From NCBI RefSeq assembly GCF_910592395.1, contig NC_088318.1, positions 12,400,349 to 12,464,348 on the forward strand: DNA of 64,000 nucleotides. Reading direction: 5' to 3'. This document shows, piece after piece, positions 26,755 to 40,700 of the stretch. A program made the translations under genes and the position numbers. Position 1 is the stretch's first letter, and each line of letters begins with the position of its first letter. Source of the stretch: Lineus longissimus. Lineage: Eukaryota > Nemertea > Pilidiophora > Heteronemertea > Lineidae. The notes under the pieces are model-generated. The model saw only the letters and a list, made by a program, of their open reading frames with translations, ran no database searches and had not been told where the DNA came from.

Positions 26755-26819
26755 ATATCGATATGATTAATGTTGCCAAATTAATTGTTGTGGCGCTATT
26801 CAAAATGCATCATGGTGAT

Positions 26820-27039
26820 TGATTCAAAGCAGGTCATATGATAAGAACAAATGCTGGGATGAGATGCCCCCCCCCCAACACCCCTCTTCAGGCCCCCAGA
26901 AAAAAAGAAAGAGATGGCTGCATAAGGTCTTTTGCAGTAACTTCTCCAAGACAAGGTCTTCTTTAATCAATAGAGTTATGTTAGCTACACTCCTTTACTA
27001 TGTTTTATTGTTTGGTTGAAAATTACCGCCTTTCAAACA
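26820..27039. other. Spacer with C-rich tracts
   Basis: CCCCCCCCC near 26868 and a CACCCCCCGACCCC phrase near 27040 that begins the satellite region. No gene. Confidence 0.35.
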
Positions 27040-27201
27040 CCCCCCGACCCCAAAAATTTCCCAGGGGTCAAAACGGCTTTATTTTGATATTTGGCGATTT
27101 AGACTTTACAGCTCCTACCTCGCCCTGAAGATGGCGATGGCATCGTTCTTTCATAAAGTCCTTGAAACTCCGATAACCAGCTCAAAGAGGGGGGATTTGG
27201 G

Positions 27202-27239
<38 letters not shown>

Positions 27240-28870
27240 TGGTCTCCGTGGTCTCTCGCGACCATATGAAGACAAATGCACAACCGGAAAGATATGATCA
27301 ATTTGAATAGGCTGTAGTGAAAATACTGTCCAATACTTGTCCTCGGTAAAATGAAGACAAAGTCCTTACCAGAAGGATGTGATCAATTCAAATGGGCTCC
27401 AATAATACTGTGGGAGATCAAATCAAATGAAAAATGACCCCCTTTCCAACACCCCCCGACCCCCCAAAAAAATCCCGGGTATGAACAGCTTTGTGGTTTG
27501 GTCTTTTCAGTTCCTACCTCGCCCAGAAGATGGCGATAACGTAGTTCTTTGACTCCGATAACCATATGAAGACAAATGCACAACCGGAAAGAAATTGATC
27601 AATTTGAATAGGCTGCAGTGAAAATGCTGTCCAAAGATCAAATTGGCCTCGGTAAAATGAAGACAAAGTCACAACCAGAAGGATGTGATCAATTTTAATG
27701 GGTACCAATGAAATTACGTCTGAGATAACTCGGTCATGGTCATATGGAGACAGACAAAATCACGACCAGGAGGATGTGATCAATTTGAATAGGCACCAAT
27801 GGAAGTATTGTCTAAGATCAAATCAGCCATGTTCATATTGAGAAAAAAAGTCACAAACAAAAGAATGTGATCAATTTAAATAGACTTCAATGAAAATACA
27901 TTGTACTGTCTAAGATCAAAGCAAATGAAAAATGACCCCCTTTCCAACACCCCCTCCCCCCAAAAAACAAATTCCCGGGGTAAGAACAGCTTTGGTTTGG
28001 TCTTTTCAGTTCCTACCTCGCCATGAAGATGGCCATGGCGTAGTTCTTTGACTCATATAACGAGCTCTAAGAGGGGGGATTTGGGCCACGTAGATCGACG
28101 TGGTTTGTCGCGATCATGAAGACAAAGGTGGCGATGGCGTAATTCTTTGACTCCGATAACCATATGAAGACGAATGCACAACCGGAAAGATATGATCAAT
28201 TTGAATAGGCTGTAGTGAAAATACTGTCCAAGATCAAATTGGCCTCGGTAAAATGAAGACAAAGTCACAACCAGAAGGATTTGATCAATTTTAATGGGCT
28301 CCAATGAAATTACGTCCGAGATCAAATCAAATGAAAAATGACCCCCTTTCCAACACCCCTGACCCCCACCAAAAAAATCCCTGGTATGAACAGCTTTATG
28401 GTTTGGTCTTTTCAGTTCCTACCTCGCCCAGAAGGTGGCGATGACGTAGTTCTTTGACTCCGATGACCATATGAAGACAAATGCACAACCGGAAAGAAAT
28501 TCTCAATTTGAATAGGCTGTAGTGAAAATACTATCCAAAGATCAAATTGGCCTCGGTAAAATGAAGACAAAGTCACAACCAGAAAGATGTGGTCAATTCA
28601 AATGGGCACCAATGAAATACTGTCTAAGATAACTCGGTCATGGTCATATGAAGACAGACAAAATCACGACCAGAAGGATGTGATCAATTTGAATTGGCAC
28701 CAATTGAAATATTGTCTAAGATCAAATCAGCCATGGTCGTATTGAGCAGACAAAGTCACATCCAGAAGAATGTGATCAATTTGAATAGGCTCCAATGAAA
28801 ATACTGTCCAAGATCAATCGGCTCGGTCATATGAAGACAAAGACACAACAATTTGAGGCTCCAATGAGGA
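27040..28870. repeat. Complex satellite, 90-91-bp monomer with interspersed C-rich unit
   Basis: GATCAATTT-type anchors at about 27597, 27687, 27778 and 27869 give a 90-91-bp monomer containing GAAGACAAAGTCACAACCAG followed by AAGGATGTGATCAATT. More monomers occur near 27296, 28194, 28284, 28591, 28681 and 28773. Every 400-500 bp a second module intervenes: CCCCCTTTCCAACACCCC, then TTGGTCTTTTCAGTTCCTAC and CTCGCC(C/A)(A/T)GAAG. Non-coding, despite minus-strand frames with repeated peptides. Confidence 0.85.
27203..27237. repeat. (CA)n microsatellite
   Basis: About 17 uninterrupted CA dinucleotides inside the complex satellite. Confidence 0.95.
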
Positions 28871-29931
28871 AAGAAAAATGAAATTGTTGTATGTAGATGG
28901 ATGTGACATTGTTGTCTTGATTTGTGACTGTCACATGTTTGCCTTTGCTCAAGTGAGGATATTGAGGAGGGTTGCTCACAGGCATGAAAAATGGTCCACC
29001 AAAGGCTACTGTCCACCTATGTGAGATCTTCTACTTGCCCTGGAATAGACACCAAGTTATAAGGAACCACACAACTTTTGGTCTCATCCGAATACTCTGC
29101 TCATTAATTTATCTCATACAGCCTCAAACTTGTTCTTATCTTCTCACGCCTGTGTTTTGCCCTGTCACTAGGCCTTGCTATCAGAACAATGAGAAGAAAG
29201 AGGCCCCTTATCTTTTTCTTTTATAAAGCCAATGAGATTGAGAACGAAGACAAAGCTCTGAATCAATCTCTGAAAAACCGTATGGTGCTGTCACCTACGA
29301 AAATCCCCGACACTAAAAATTGCGTCGTCTGCTCAAGTGGTTCAATACTGGAACAGTGTATTCTGCTGGAGGGACCATGCCCAGTCTCGCATGTGAATGT
29401 TCTCGCTCAATTTCTCCCAAATTTCAGGGCATGACGCCTTCCAAATGGTCGCCCCCCGTTGAGCTTATCGAACACATATTTATGTTAGGCATAGGGTTTT
29501 AATCCTGGATATTAGGCCTTAGAATAAGCTGAAAAATATGCATGACCAAGTACATGTTTACAGCAGAAGTCATACATGCGTTCAACTCACTCAACTAATT
29601 GTTTCCGGCTCGGAGGTATTTCCGTACAATCAAATTTAGTGATATAGTTCTACGTTTCGGTGACGTTTCATATCATTTCTATCGCCTTGAAGACTAACAA
29701 TTTCAACAAAATTTTTCTAAAACATGTTCGTGAGGATAACTGGAGCGGCTCTGTGTGTAATTATTAATAATGAGTGATTTCTCAGCACGCCAAATAAAAG
29801 TAGTTCGGGAACCCTGTGTGTATTCTGACGCTTTCGCCATTGTAAGACATTAAGCGATTTACTCAAGATGGTGGCAATAATATGTCTGGAATTTCAACCA
29901 CTTTAGTGACGTTGTGAAAGATTTAGTCACC
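28871..29931 (+). promoter_or_regulatory. Upstream region and probable 5' UTR of jub
   Basis: Unique sequence leading to the jub start codon. CAAGATGGTGGC at 29865, close to the YY1 core, lies 66 bp upstream of the ATG. No TATA box or upstream exon was recognised; short frames at 29189-29502 look random. The transcription start cannot be fixed from sequence. Confidence 0.35.
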
Positions 29932-31765
29932 ATGACTGATTACGAAGAGGACTTAAACAAAGATGTAAGTCGTTTTAACGAGGATCTAAGCCTATTCGAG
30001 GTCCCTACGCCTAAGGCTTATTGGGGTGAAACAACTCCCCCTAGTAAAACTGACACTTCCTCTGTAGTTGGCTCGCAGTTCAAAAGCAAACAGGATTTGT
30101 TTTTGGAGCAAATGCAGTTGAAGCAACAGGGACAAAGGTCTTATACGCCAAAGACTGTGTATAATCCTGGCTATACTAGTGTGGATAGAAAACTTTTAGA
30201 GGACGGGACTGTGAATGATTGCAATGCGAAATCCGGTGTGAATAGTCCAGTTTCTGCTGGGCCTGCCTCCCCTAGCCATTCAAATATGACCAATGCATTG
30301 CCAAAACACGGGACTGTGGTAGGTATGGGTCATTTAGCGGACACTACTGTACAGCAACCGGGGACCGCGCAGCTGCCCAACAAAGGTTTGATCCAGTTGA
30401 CGAAAATGGTGAATTCGAATGGGAATGGAACGAATAGTCAACCGCAGTCACCGAGTCACAGCGTTGGGAATAAGGCGGCGCCACCACCTCCTTATCCATA
30501 TGTTAATATGCCCCCTAGCACATTAGCGTACACAGGATATGATTCTAAAGGATCGAGCCCGAGGGGAAGTGTCGCCAATCCCCCGGCTCATTTATTTGAC
30601 CCACGATTCGGGAGCCCACGTTCTAGTCTTGCTAGTCCTAGGTCAAGTATTAGTGCTACATCATTAGACTCTAAACACTCGAGTCCAAGGACTAGCATGG
30701 CGCTATCAAATCCGCTATATGATAAGTTTCCGAGTCCACGGACTAGCTTAATGAATCCGAATGAAAAGTATCCAAGCCAACGTTCAAGCTCTTCTTCGGG
30801 TTATGAACAGAGTTTGGTGAATCATCCGAATGCGGTTTACATCGGTCAGCAGAATGTACCGTATACTACTTCTGGATATACTGGGGATATGCCTCCTCCT
30901 CCACCTTACGACGCAAAACATCAAAAAGGTATACCAAATGCGGGAATTTATGCAAATGTGTTAGTGAATCCAGCATTTGTACAAGCGCTGAATGCGCAGC
31001 AGGGACAAAAACTTCCGGTCAAGGGGATGCCGCCTATTCCTAATGATTTGAATATGAAAGGAAATTCGGTGTATACGTCAAGCAGTGGGCAATCTACACC
31101 AGGGCATAGCTCGCCTGCTTTAGGTTCACCCATACATGCATTGCCAGGACAAGGCCAGGTGAATGGAGGCATTCCTGTCAATATGCAAAACGCTTCCTTA
31201 AAAACGAGATTACATTATGATGTTGTACCCCCTCGGAAACCAGGTCCGAGTGAAGCAGAGAAGAAACTAGCCGCGTTAACGCAACAGTTGGAAAACGAAA
31301 TGAGGATATCTAGCCCGAAACGAGCACTTCCGCCAGAAAATGTTCCGCTCGAGGCGCCACCCCCTTACCACGGTCCCCATATTACGGAACCTTCCCCTGC
31401 TCCATATAGAAATGTTGTCAACATGGCAAATCCGAATATGCAAAATTTGCCAAACATGCAACCGGTTAATATGCATCCGGTAAACAATCAACATGGTGGA
31501 TTACATCTTGCGAATCATGGCGGACATCATCCTCATGTCAACGCATTAGGAAGTTATTCGTCGAATACGTCATCAACGTCGCTGAGCAGTCAGTCTTCTG
31601 GGATTTATGGGAACCAGCTGAGAGGCCCTGTGGCAGCACCTTTGTCTTATCAGGTCACACAGCCGCCTCACCAAGGATTACCAAGCGAAGCGGAGCAAAA
31701 GATAAATGCCCTTACGCAGCAACTCGAGGATGAAATGGAGAACAACCCTACCGGAGAATATTTCG
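29932..31765 (+). CDS. jub: jub exon 1: N-terminus and entire pre-LIM region
   Basis: Encodes residues 1-611 plus one base; donor GTAAGT at 31766. It contains three PPxY motifs (Y188 in PPPPY, Y326 in PPPPPY, Y479 in PPPY), which are candidate WW-domain ligands. A Ser-Pro-Arg-rich stretch at about residues 208-290 repeats S-P-R-(S/T/G)-S (for example [13 protein letters not shown]). A motif is present twice: [18 protein letters not shown] at 440-457 and [18 protein letters not shown] at 585-602. The second copy runs directly into EYFG and LIM1, as in LIMD1 (ALTQRLEREM...DYFG). The open frame continues to 31962 past the donor, but that part lacks similarity and is intron. Confidence 0.95.
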
Positions 31766-34700
31766 GTAAGTTGAGCTTCCAGTATCCTCTATCTTACAGT
31801 AGATTTGTCATATTCTTCATCTCGCTCTCAGGGTCGTTACGAACAGTTCATGGTTATTTCATTGGCCTCACTAGTTCTACGCACCTTGGAAGAGCCCTGG
31901 TGCAGAAACCACTCTCTCATGTCTCTTCCAGTGTCTTATTTCTTGCTTTGTTTCATTCATGAATATCTCTGGTTTCCTGCCAAGTACCTTAGAAGTCTTA
32001 CTTGTTTCAGTTGTGCAAAGTTTTGTCATTGGGCGGCATAATGAAGATGTTTTCTTTCAGCGACCATGAGGTGGACATGGACATGGTGAATGAATATTAC
32101 TCTGGATTCCTTCCAAGTACATGTACCTCAATGTCTAACTTGTTTCAGTTGTGCTGAGCTTGGTCATTTGGCAAGTTAGTGTGGATATTTTCTTGCAGTG
32201 GCCATTAGGTTGACACCATACCATGGTGGAGGACTCTGTCCCAAGTGCAATTGCAGCAATGTATGCACTTATAGACATGTCTGTCTTGATCTGTAGGTGG
32301 GTGTCCTGTTGCAAGTTTTGTCTCAGGAATTTCTACAACAGTGCATAACATTTGCATGAATTCCAGATGGCTAAAAAAACTGGAACACCCAAGATATTTC
32401 CCGATCCATTATTCTTTACAAAAGACGAACCTAAGGAAAAACGATTCTCTGTCTTTCTTTGTGCTCAATACCCGTTCACATTGCTGTATTAGGGTGTATC
32501 CGACTCCCCGTTCTCGAACCAAGAACGGTGTTCTCGAAAACATGCAAGAACGCGTTCGGGAGCCGTCGCCTGTCGCATTTTCCGATGGCTTCGGTAGGGT
32601 AGCTCGGACGACAGTACTGACCTGTTCTCAATCCGTTCCAGAACGGTGGAGAACAGGGAGTCGAATACACCCCAATATAGCTGATTCCTGCAGTGTGGGC
32701 AATACAGATGTTCCCTTCAAGGCGAACACGCCAACTGCTTTTAAATGTGGACGTGTATCTTAGTGTTCTCTTACTTGGCCTTATCAAATATTTTTCTGTC
32801 ATTTCTTTGTCCTTTGATGTCAGTTGAAATTCTCTTCCAGGATATGACATATATTTCTATTGTTTGCGATTCACAAGTTACCTCCGGCAGTGCCCACCTC
32901 TGGAGGACACGCTCTGTATATATTGGACATTGATGTTGTACCAAACTTCATTCATCTGCTGACACTGATGGGTGGGCATTTGTCGGCCCAAACAAGGGTG
33001 TCCTTCATGTCCTGTTCTGGGGTTTGCTTTTAAGACTGACAGTGCATTTTCCCATATTTGACAAACCAACATAGCACCTTTAGGTTTGCGATCAGTTCTG
33101 GTGGTTCATCCATGGCAGTAAAAAACTATAGAATAAGTCCTTCTGGCTTTGTATAACTTTAAAAGTTAAATTTGAAGTGCATAGTAAATCTAAATGTGTA
33201 ATTGACTGATACTTTTGTTTCTACTCCATTTGTCAGTTGTGTTTTAAAACTCTATCAGTGTTGGTTACTTCTTAAATCTGTCCCAGGAATGATTTGTAAC
33301 CAGTGCTTTTTTTATGTACTGTACCTGTTACTCGACTTCTTCATTCATTCCTGAATGAAGCCTCTCCTGTTCAAGCGGAAAAACCTCGTTGTTCATTCAA
33401 GAATTCTGATAAGCAATGCAAAGCATAAAAAAATGCCCCCATTCAACACTAGGATGTTTTACAAAATGTTGCTTTTGAAATCATAACTGCAAGGATCCAT
33501 GTTGCTTGGGACCGGGAGGGATGTGCCCGGTTCCATCTCATCTGAACTTCACCAAACTCCTGACATGTCTCACAGAATCGCATTAAAAATGTACAGGTTG
33601 TTTCTTCTACCTTAGTTTGAAGTGAATTGTGGTTTCTACTTCGAATCCCTTGTAAAAGCACAGTGGGGGTTGACCATTAGCATTCTCTTCGACACGCTTG
33701 ACTGGTGGGCGGGCATGCACGCACAAACAAGAGTTCTATTTCTGATCAACGCTCAGCGCAGTGTGATCTCAATCTTTCAATGAAATTTCTTTTTTTCTAT
33801 CTGAAGAAAAGTCGAATTTGAATTAGACATTTTTAGCCATTTGGTTGTGATCGAAGTTCTCATTGTCATGATTGTTGTAGTGGTTAAATGTGCCAAACCA
33901 ACTAGCAGTCTTTTTGGGATGTCAGCTTCTGCTGTCCAGTTTGTCAAAAATGTTTTGCATGTTTAAAAAAAAGAAGTTTTTAAAAGTGATACACTTGAAC
34001 AAGCTTGTTGCACGAGTAAGAATGTGGGGTAGCAAGAATTGGTTAATGGCGGTTGTCAGACATGGGGGATGTGTCATCATAATGATGTGTTAACTTTCAG
34101 GTAATCAATTGATTTCCCTATGAATGGCAGAAATCGCAATTGGTTCGGCCTTCCTGACAAGTTCTCAGAGCCTAAATCGACACAGTACGTAATATCTACA
34201 TTACCTGACATCACATGCCATTCAACATTTTCAAGTTTCTCCAATCTTCTCAATTGGTTTGGCCTAACATTCCATTCGTATATGTGTAGTGCATTGTTCA
34301 TGTGGCTGCATGCGCAGTGCAGTAGTACCAATCTGGTCGGAGCCGAAAACTAGATGAACGGTGTCCATGTAGGCCATCATCTCCCTAAAAAGCTCAATAT
34401 TAAAAGTCAGAACAAGCAGGCCAAGTCAAGGTTGCTTTGGTGCTTTGGTGTTTTACTATCAACTTCTTGGTTCTGTCCTTGGTTTAGGCACTTACAATAC
34501 ATTTTTACGTATGTAAAATGATCAAGAGCCAACTTGATCTTTGCTACGTGTCGTGAAATTCTAAACAGATCCTATTTTATATCATCACTATTCAGAAATA
34601 GCAAAGCCGGCTTTTCCACTTTCCTAAGACCTGAAAAATTAAGAATGGGAATTATCAAACCGGACTTTCTGCAGACCTTACCTTTAGAAAATGCTTCTAC

Positions 34701-37700
34701 AAAGATCAATAACATGCCTTTCATTCTGGCTAATAATAGGGGACATATCAAAACGGGGCTAATGTAGTTCAAATGTTTGTCGGACAATACACCACCACCA
34801 CAGCATATCACCTTAATGGTATGTTATTATCATTTACAGCAAACAATGAAGTGTCATCCATTTAATATTGACATTCCTGGGATTCCAGCACGACCAAACG
34901 ACCAGCTGCCATACACATGTCCCTTCTGTTCATGCTTGCCAGGCCTATTGCATGTATTTCTATACAGGGTGTATCAATGAAAATGACCTATGTCTTCCTT
35001 TTTTTAGGGTACATGTATACATGTACAGTAATATTACTAGGCCTTATAATTGGAGTTAAGCTGAAACCTACATTCAAACATTAATCTATAACCATATTCA
35101 TCCTGTACACATATCATGATGTTGTGTGTTGTGGTGGAGTGCATTGTCCTATAGTTGCGAACAAATGAGGACACCATCGAGACAAATCACATATTTGAAG
35201 TATTTGGAAATTGTGGTTCAAGTATGAAAATGTGTAAAATAGGCCAACACTTGCTATTTCAAGTGTCCTTGGTGTAATCTATTCTTAATGAGGAGATCAC
35301 ACCATTGGTCCAGACATCAAGGCGCACAGAAAGTGAAGTCTACTAACCAACAGTTACAGTTAGTTGACTACAAGTCAGGGAAAGAGGAAAGACAGTTGTA
35401 AATCCCTCTGCTCCTTTAGTGAGTTCCAGTGCTGGTTTGCTCCAATCCGTAGGTGATCCCTGCACCTTACTTAAATCAGCATACCAGCATTGACGGGAGT
35501 GGGATACATCTCGCAATGCACTCTGCTTTATAGGGGCTGCAACTTATTTTCTTAACATTGCGGCTAAATTTCATCTTAGGTCTGCTAATTAGCCCTACCG
35601 TTATAGCCTGCATACATGTCTCTGAATTCATGGACATTGCACATGTTCATGTTCGTATATGTTCATTGGTGATGAATCAACAGTGGCACACTTGATATCA
35701 TGTTGATCAGCATCTGAGTCATCCCCTCTCTGGTACCATCAAGGACTCATTTATTAGCGAGTCCTAGCGCTTGTTTGCTCTGTCCCGCTGAATGTATAAT
35801 TCTAATCCTCGATCATGAAATAAATCGCATTTTATGGACAAGTACGCTAATGACGTGAATGGTTGGGAAGTGTGAATCACTGAGCATCTATTTCAAGATA
35901 TTGGAGGAGGTCCTTCATTTTGAGTCTTGGTAGTAGTTCACTTGTTGACTTTGGCAACATTCAGTGAAGAAGTACCCGGCTGGCTCATTTGCAGTGAGCC
36001 AATCAAAAGGTTCAAATTCTGCATGGATCCCTGGCTTGCTCATTTGAAATAAACCAATCAGAAGGCTCTATTGGAACGGCTCTATTACATGGGGTTCCGG
36101 TCAGATTCCGGTTTTGGAAATCCCTGAATTCACACAAAATAGTCTCTGACATACTTTGACTCTTTCATATAGAATAAGCGAGAAAAAAGATTGCCGAAAT
36201 GTGACCTGTACTTCCTGTGAGTGTGAGTCATCTGCGGGTGGTTTTGGCGGTAAACCTTACCAGTCTGGCTCTCACAGAAATGCTTTTCAGTCAGGCGTTT
36301 AAGGTTCTTGAGTCTTACCGAGGATGATGTGGAACCGCTTTACAGCTAAAAACGTGGTGACTAATAGTACATCATTTGATATCAACAAGTATGGATTATT
36401 TGATATCAAGTATAGATCTTTACTTGACTTTATTGATATACTCTACACTGTTTTAAGGCTGATTCCTCAGATTCCTCAGCTTAATTTCCACAGATTCTAC
36501 GAAATCGTTCTGGCAACTGCGATGCTGAAACCATGAAGGTTTGCATGTTGGGCCAGTTGTGGTGCATTCACAGAAGTATTAAACAAAAAAAACAACATAA
36601 TTTTTGCATGTGCTCGAACTTGTAAATAATGCATGTTGCTCACCAACTAACAGTAACACACATTTTGTTGTCTGTAGACTGCTTTTTTTCAGCACGCTTT
36701 GTGTACCTGTAAAAAATCTCGCTCAGGTGAGTCATCATAAAATCATTGAACAGGTCTTATTCACTTGCTGAGGAATTCCGATATAAAAAAATTGTCAATA
36801 GAGTATACTTCCTCTCGGGCCACTATACCAATATGCATGAAGTCTATGCCACTTTAACGTGACATGCATTTTTGTGTACATCTTAGTGCATTATTGTGTC
36901 AAGAATGTACAGATGTTCATCCAATATTCAGTTCTCGTCGGATCTTGTCTATTCTCCTATACTATGCTTTTCGAATATTTTAGGATTTAGAAATCCAAAT
37001 GTTTGGAGCAGACATTGAGTCTTTTAACGGCAAATATTGTTCAGTTTTGTAAAGAATTCTTACATATTTTGTTGTCTCCTACGTGATTCGTGATCAGGAT
37101 ATCATGATTTGTTTGGGTTTTATAAAACTTGGCATGATCACCCGATATCAAATTCGGCATACCATTGGCATTGAATTGTTTGCAATAGGCCTAGATCTGA
37201 TCGTTGGTGGTTGGTTCTCGCATGGACTTCACATACCATTCTCTGATCATACATCTTCTACCAGATTTAAAAAGTACTGTGTCGACACTATCCCTCATTT
37301 TGGAAGGTCATGTCATCAGTCTGTTTTCCATTTATGATGCCATTGGGTGATAAAAACACTCGGCACTTATGTACAAAACTCAAGTAAGCATTTCATATTC
37401 ATATAGTCCATTGTTTTGGTAAATACTAGAAACACAAGCTAATCTATACTGTGTAGTGTTTGTGAGTGGCCTCAGTCAGGCAGGAATGCCAACTATGCCA
37501 ATCAATCCTAATTTGAATACTAAGTGAAATTGTCACAATACATGGCTTTCATGTACTGCTACATGTATACAGGCGCTGTCTATATGACCTAGCATGTTGA
37601 CAACAGGTTTGAACCAAAGATTTTTCTGATCACCACGACAGAAGAATGATATCAGCAATGTTGAAATTGATTTATTGTCAGAAGTTTGAATGGTGTATTT

Positions 37701-40700
37701 GGGTAGCTGTATTGGACTCCTCTATCACAGCATTCTGATTAAAATCTTCCGAATGGACCCCCCCAAAGCAGTCATAGACTGCGGATCATATTAATCCCAT
37801 CGGAGTCTGCTGGCCTCCAATTCGTGATGAAAATCCCTACCAATCCACGATGTCTATCTAGCTGTTACCGCAGCCGCTCAGAGGCAACAGTTATTTGTCA
37901 TGGCGTGCAGAGATGAATCATCTAATGGGGGTCTCTCAGTGGATTTGTTGATTGCATGAACGCGTCCTCTTCGTCAGCTTGGTATGAGAGATCTTGACTG
38001 TTGCGTCACGGATCGAAGCATAGGCGAGTAGTATAGGCGATGCCACCCCTCAACCTGGGGCCATTATGTTTATGTGTTGAGTTTGATGATCTGCAAGATC
38101 GCATGTTCTTAAGGGATGACATTTTGAATCAAAGTGTAGTTCGAAAATTCTTGAAGGAAAAATCATTGACCTACAACTGCGGTCAACGAATTATCCTTTG
38201 ACATGTTGGAGGGTACAGTAATGGTATTGAAATACTCAAACAATGTAAGGGCATAAGCCCTCTACTCACTGTGGCTTACCAAATAGCTCAAAAAGATCTG
38301 AAAGATTTCAACAAAATCTATTATCCAATTAGTATCTTAATTGCCTTTAGTACATGAAGCTTACATCACTTGATGTGAATGACCCCTTGACCTCTCCCGA
38401 CAACCATTTTGAGCCCTTTTTTGTTGCCAAGCCCTAAACTTAGGAACAGATATTGAGTTTTAGCAACTTTTGAATAGACTTAAGTTTATCCTCTGTGAAC
38501 CTGCCTTTCAAATTATGATTTTAGATTTGTTCAGGTACTGTAATGCCGCTGTGTACAGTGTTGGCATGCAGGTGTAGAAAACTAAAAAATGGTAAAATAA
38601 AAAGATTTGTCCTCAGAATGACCTTTTTACCAGTACTTCCAAATCCAATCTGCACTCAGTTGGCACCGTTAACAAAGATCAACGACTCAAAAACAGCTGC
38701 TCCTGATCGTACTCTTGACTAGGCCATTTCTTGGGGAAGCTCTTCATTTCTTAGTAGTACTTTATTTATTCTCCAATCAATGCTGATGCGTCATCGCTGG
38801 TATGATATGCCGTCATATCCAACGAGCAACTTGTCGTCTAATTACAAGTGGTATTTATGATGGAGGCGATCGATTTATTTTTCTCAAGAGACTGAATCCA
38901 ATCTTGATATCGTACATTTCTAAGATGAGCTGACGTAATTTTCAGGCTGGAACTGCAGAATTGACATTTGGAAAAATTAAAGATCTTTCTTTCCATCAAA
39001 AATCTGTCAGTTGGGTTGCCACGAGTACCATGGAGGGGACCAATTTTATTTTAAAGAATATTGCCAGTGCGTAGTACAGGAATCTTATTGCATCTTGAAA
39101 ATGTCATTCCAGGTTCTGCGATGAAACTTAAATCTATTTCAGACGATCACCAAACATGACATTTTACACAACATGTGTCATTCGAAATTGAATTTGTATC
39201 GGTTGCCTGAAGGATGACATTCAATTTGAATTGAATATCTATGAGGTATGATACTAGTGACATTTTACAATTGATTGAGTTGTGGGTGTTCGGATTGTAA
39301 ATGTGTAATTGTTTTTTCTCAGAGTGCATAGGCGGGATAAGTTATAATATCTAACTCGAAATCAATGATTGGTACCTAGGTTGTATCAGCTGCATTGGCT
39401 TTGAACTTTTCAAGTCGTTCTCGTATTGAATTCAGACTGCTCCCTTGTCGTACACAGTCTAGGGATTTGACATCATACTACAACATGTCTCCAGCTTTGT
39501 ACCAACCAAATAAATTGACCAAAGGCTTCAATTTGTTTTTCACGAATTTCATAGGGACATGTAGTCCTTATAAATTTGTTTTAAAAATCCCAAATGTACA
39601 TTTTGGTTACTATTTCTGTTTGTTAGTCCTAAAGCTCTTTGGTTTGTTGGTTTGAACAGTTTAGTGTTTGGACATTTTTTACTAATCCTGGGGCCTAAGG
39701 TGTTTGCTTGAATTTTGTTAACAGGCCTATTTGTTAAAAAGTAAAGAAAGCTGCAAAGCGAAGCAACATGAAATACCGATTCCTGGTCCTTGGGTTCAAA
39801 TCAACTTTAGCTCCGTGGAAGAATCTTTTATGGTGACGGTCAAATACTCAAAGGAGGGAGTAGTGTGCCAGGTTTACAATCAGGAGGTCATTGGTTCGAC
39901 TCTTGGAAGATTCACTGCTCCTTGAACAAGACTCCTAACCATACATTGCGTCTCCCCCACTGGAGTATACCCGTAAATGGGTACGGCCAGTTCCGACTGG
40001 GATGTCAATCTGCTATAGGCCAGTATCCTCTGCAGGGGACGATACTCCTAGTCACTGGATATGTCATGGAAAACAGCATGCCTCAACCTTATGAGCCATC
40101 GCGACTCAAGCTGTAGCCCAACAAACTTTCAAATGATGAAGATCTTATGTAGAAATGCGCTTTCAGATTTTTTGTGAACGAGCCAGTCTGAACTCATTGA
40201 GTTGAGTACCTTTGCTCTTTGCATTTAGACATTCAAGTACATTTCACTATGCAAACTCCTTCATATGATGTTTTGACTCTTTCTCATTCCCCGAGGGTTG
40301 TGTGTACACAATGTAGCAAAGTAAACCTGTGATGCTGTAGCATAACGTCTGCATCTTCGGCAGGTGAGATGCTGCAGAGAACTTGCGGGCATGAAGGAAG
40401 GAATGATTCACAAACTAAGTTAAGGCTTTGCGTAGGTATTTGGCGAAGGACGCGGTTTAGTTCCTCTAGATTCACCAAGCAAAACATTTCATGCATTACG
40501 GATGGATATACCCAGACTCTCCTATTGCTAATTTGATTGACGGAAACGCTGCTGTTGGTCGGAATTGAAACTAATCCAGCATTTCATTGGTCGGGCAGAC
40601 TTTTTTGTGCCAAATATGCGATAATTTCGGACCATTTTGGCACTGACCGAGTGGGGGTGAAGTCTATCTAAGCCTTGAACAAAAGTAGCAATTTCCTCTC

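Noticed and set aside
31766-31962. Continuation of the jub exon 1 frame to residue 682
   Set aside because: It lies beyond a consensus donor GTAAGT; the exon 1/exon 2 junction restores the conserved EYFG-QCxxC LIM entry, so this is intron.
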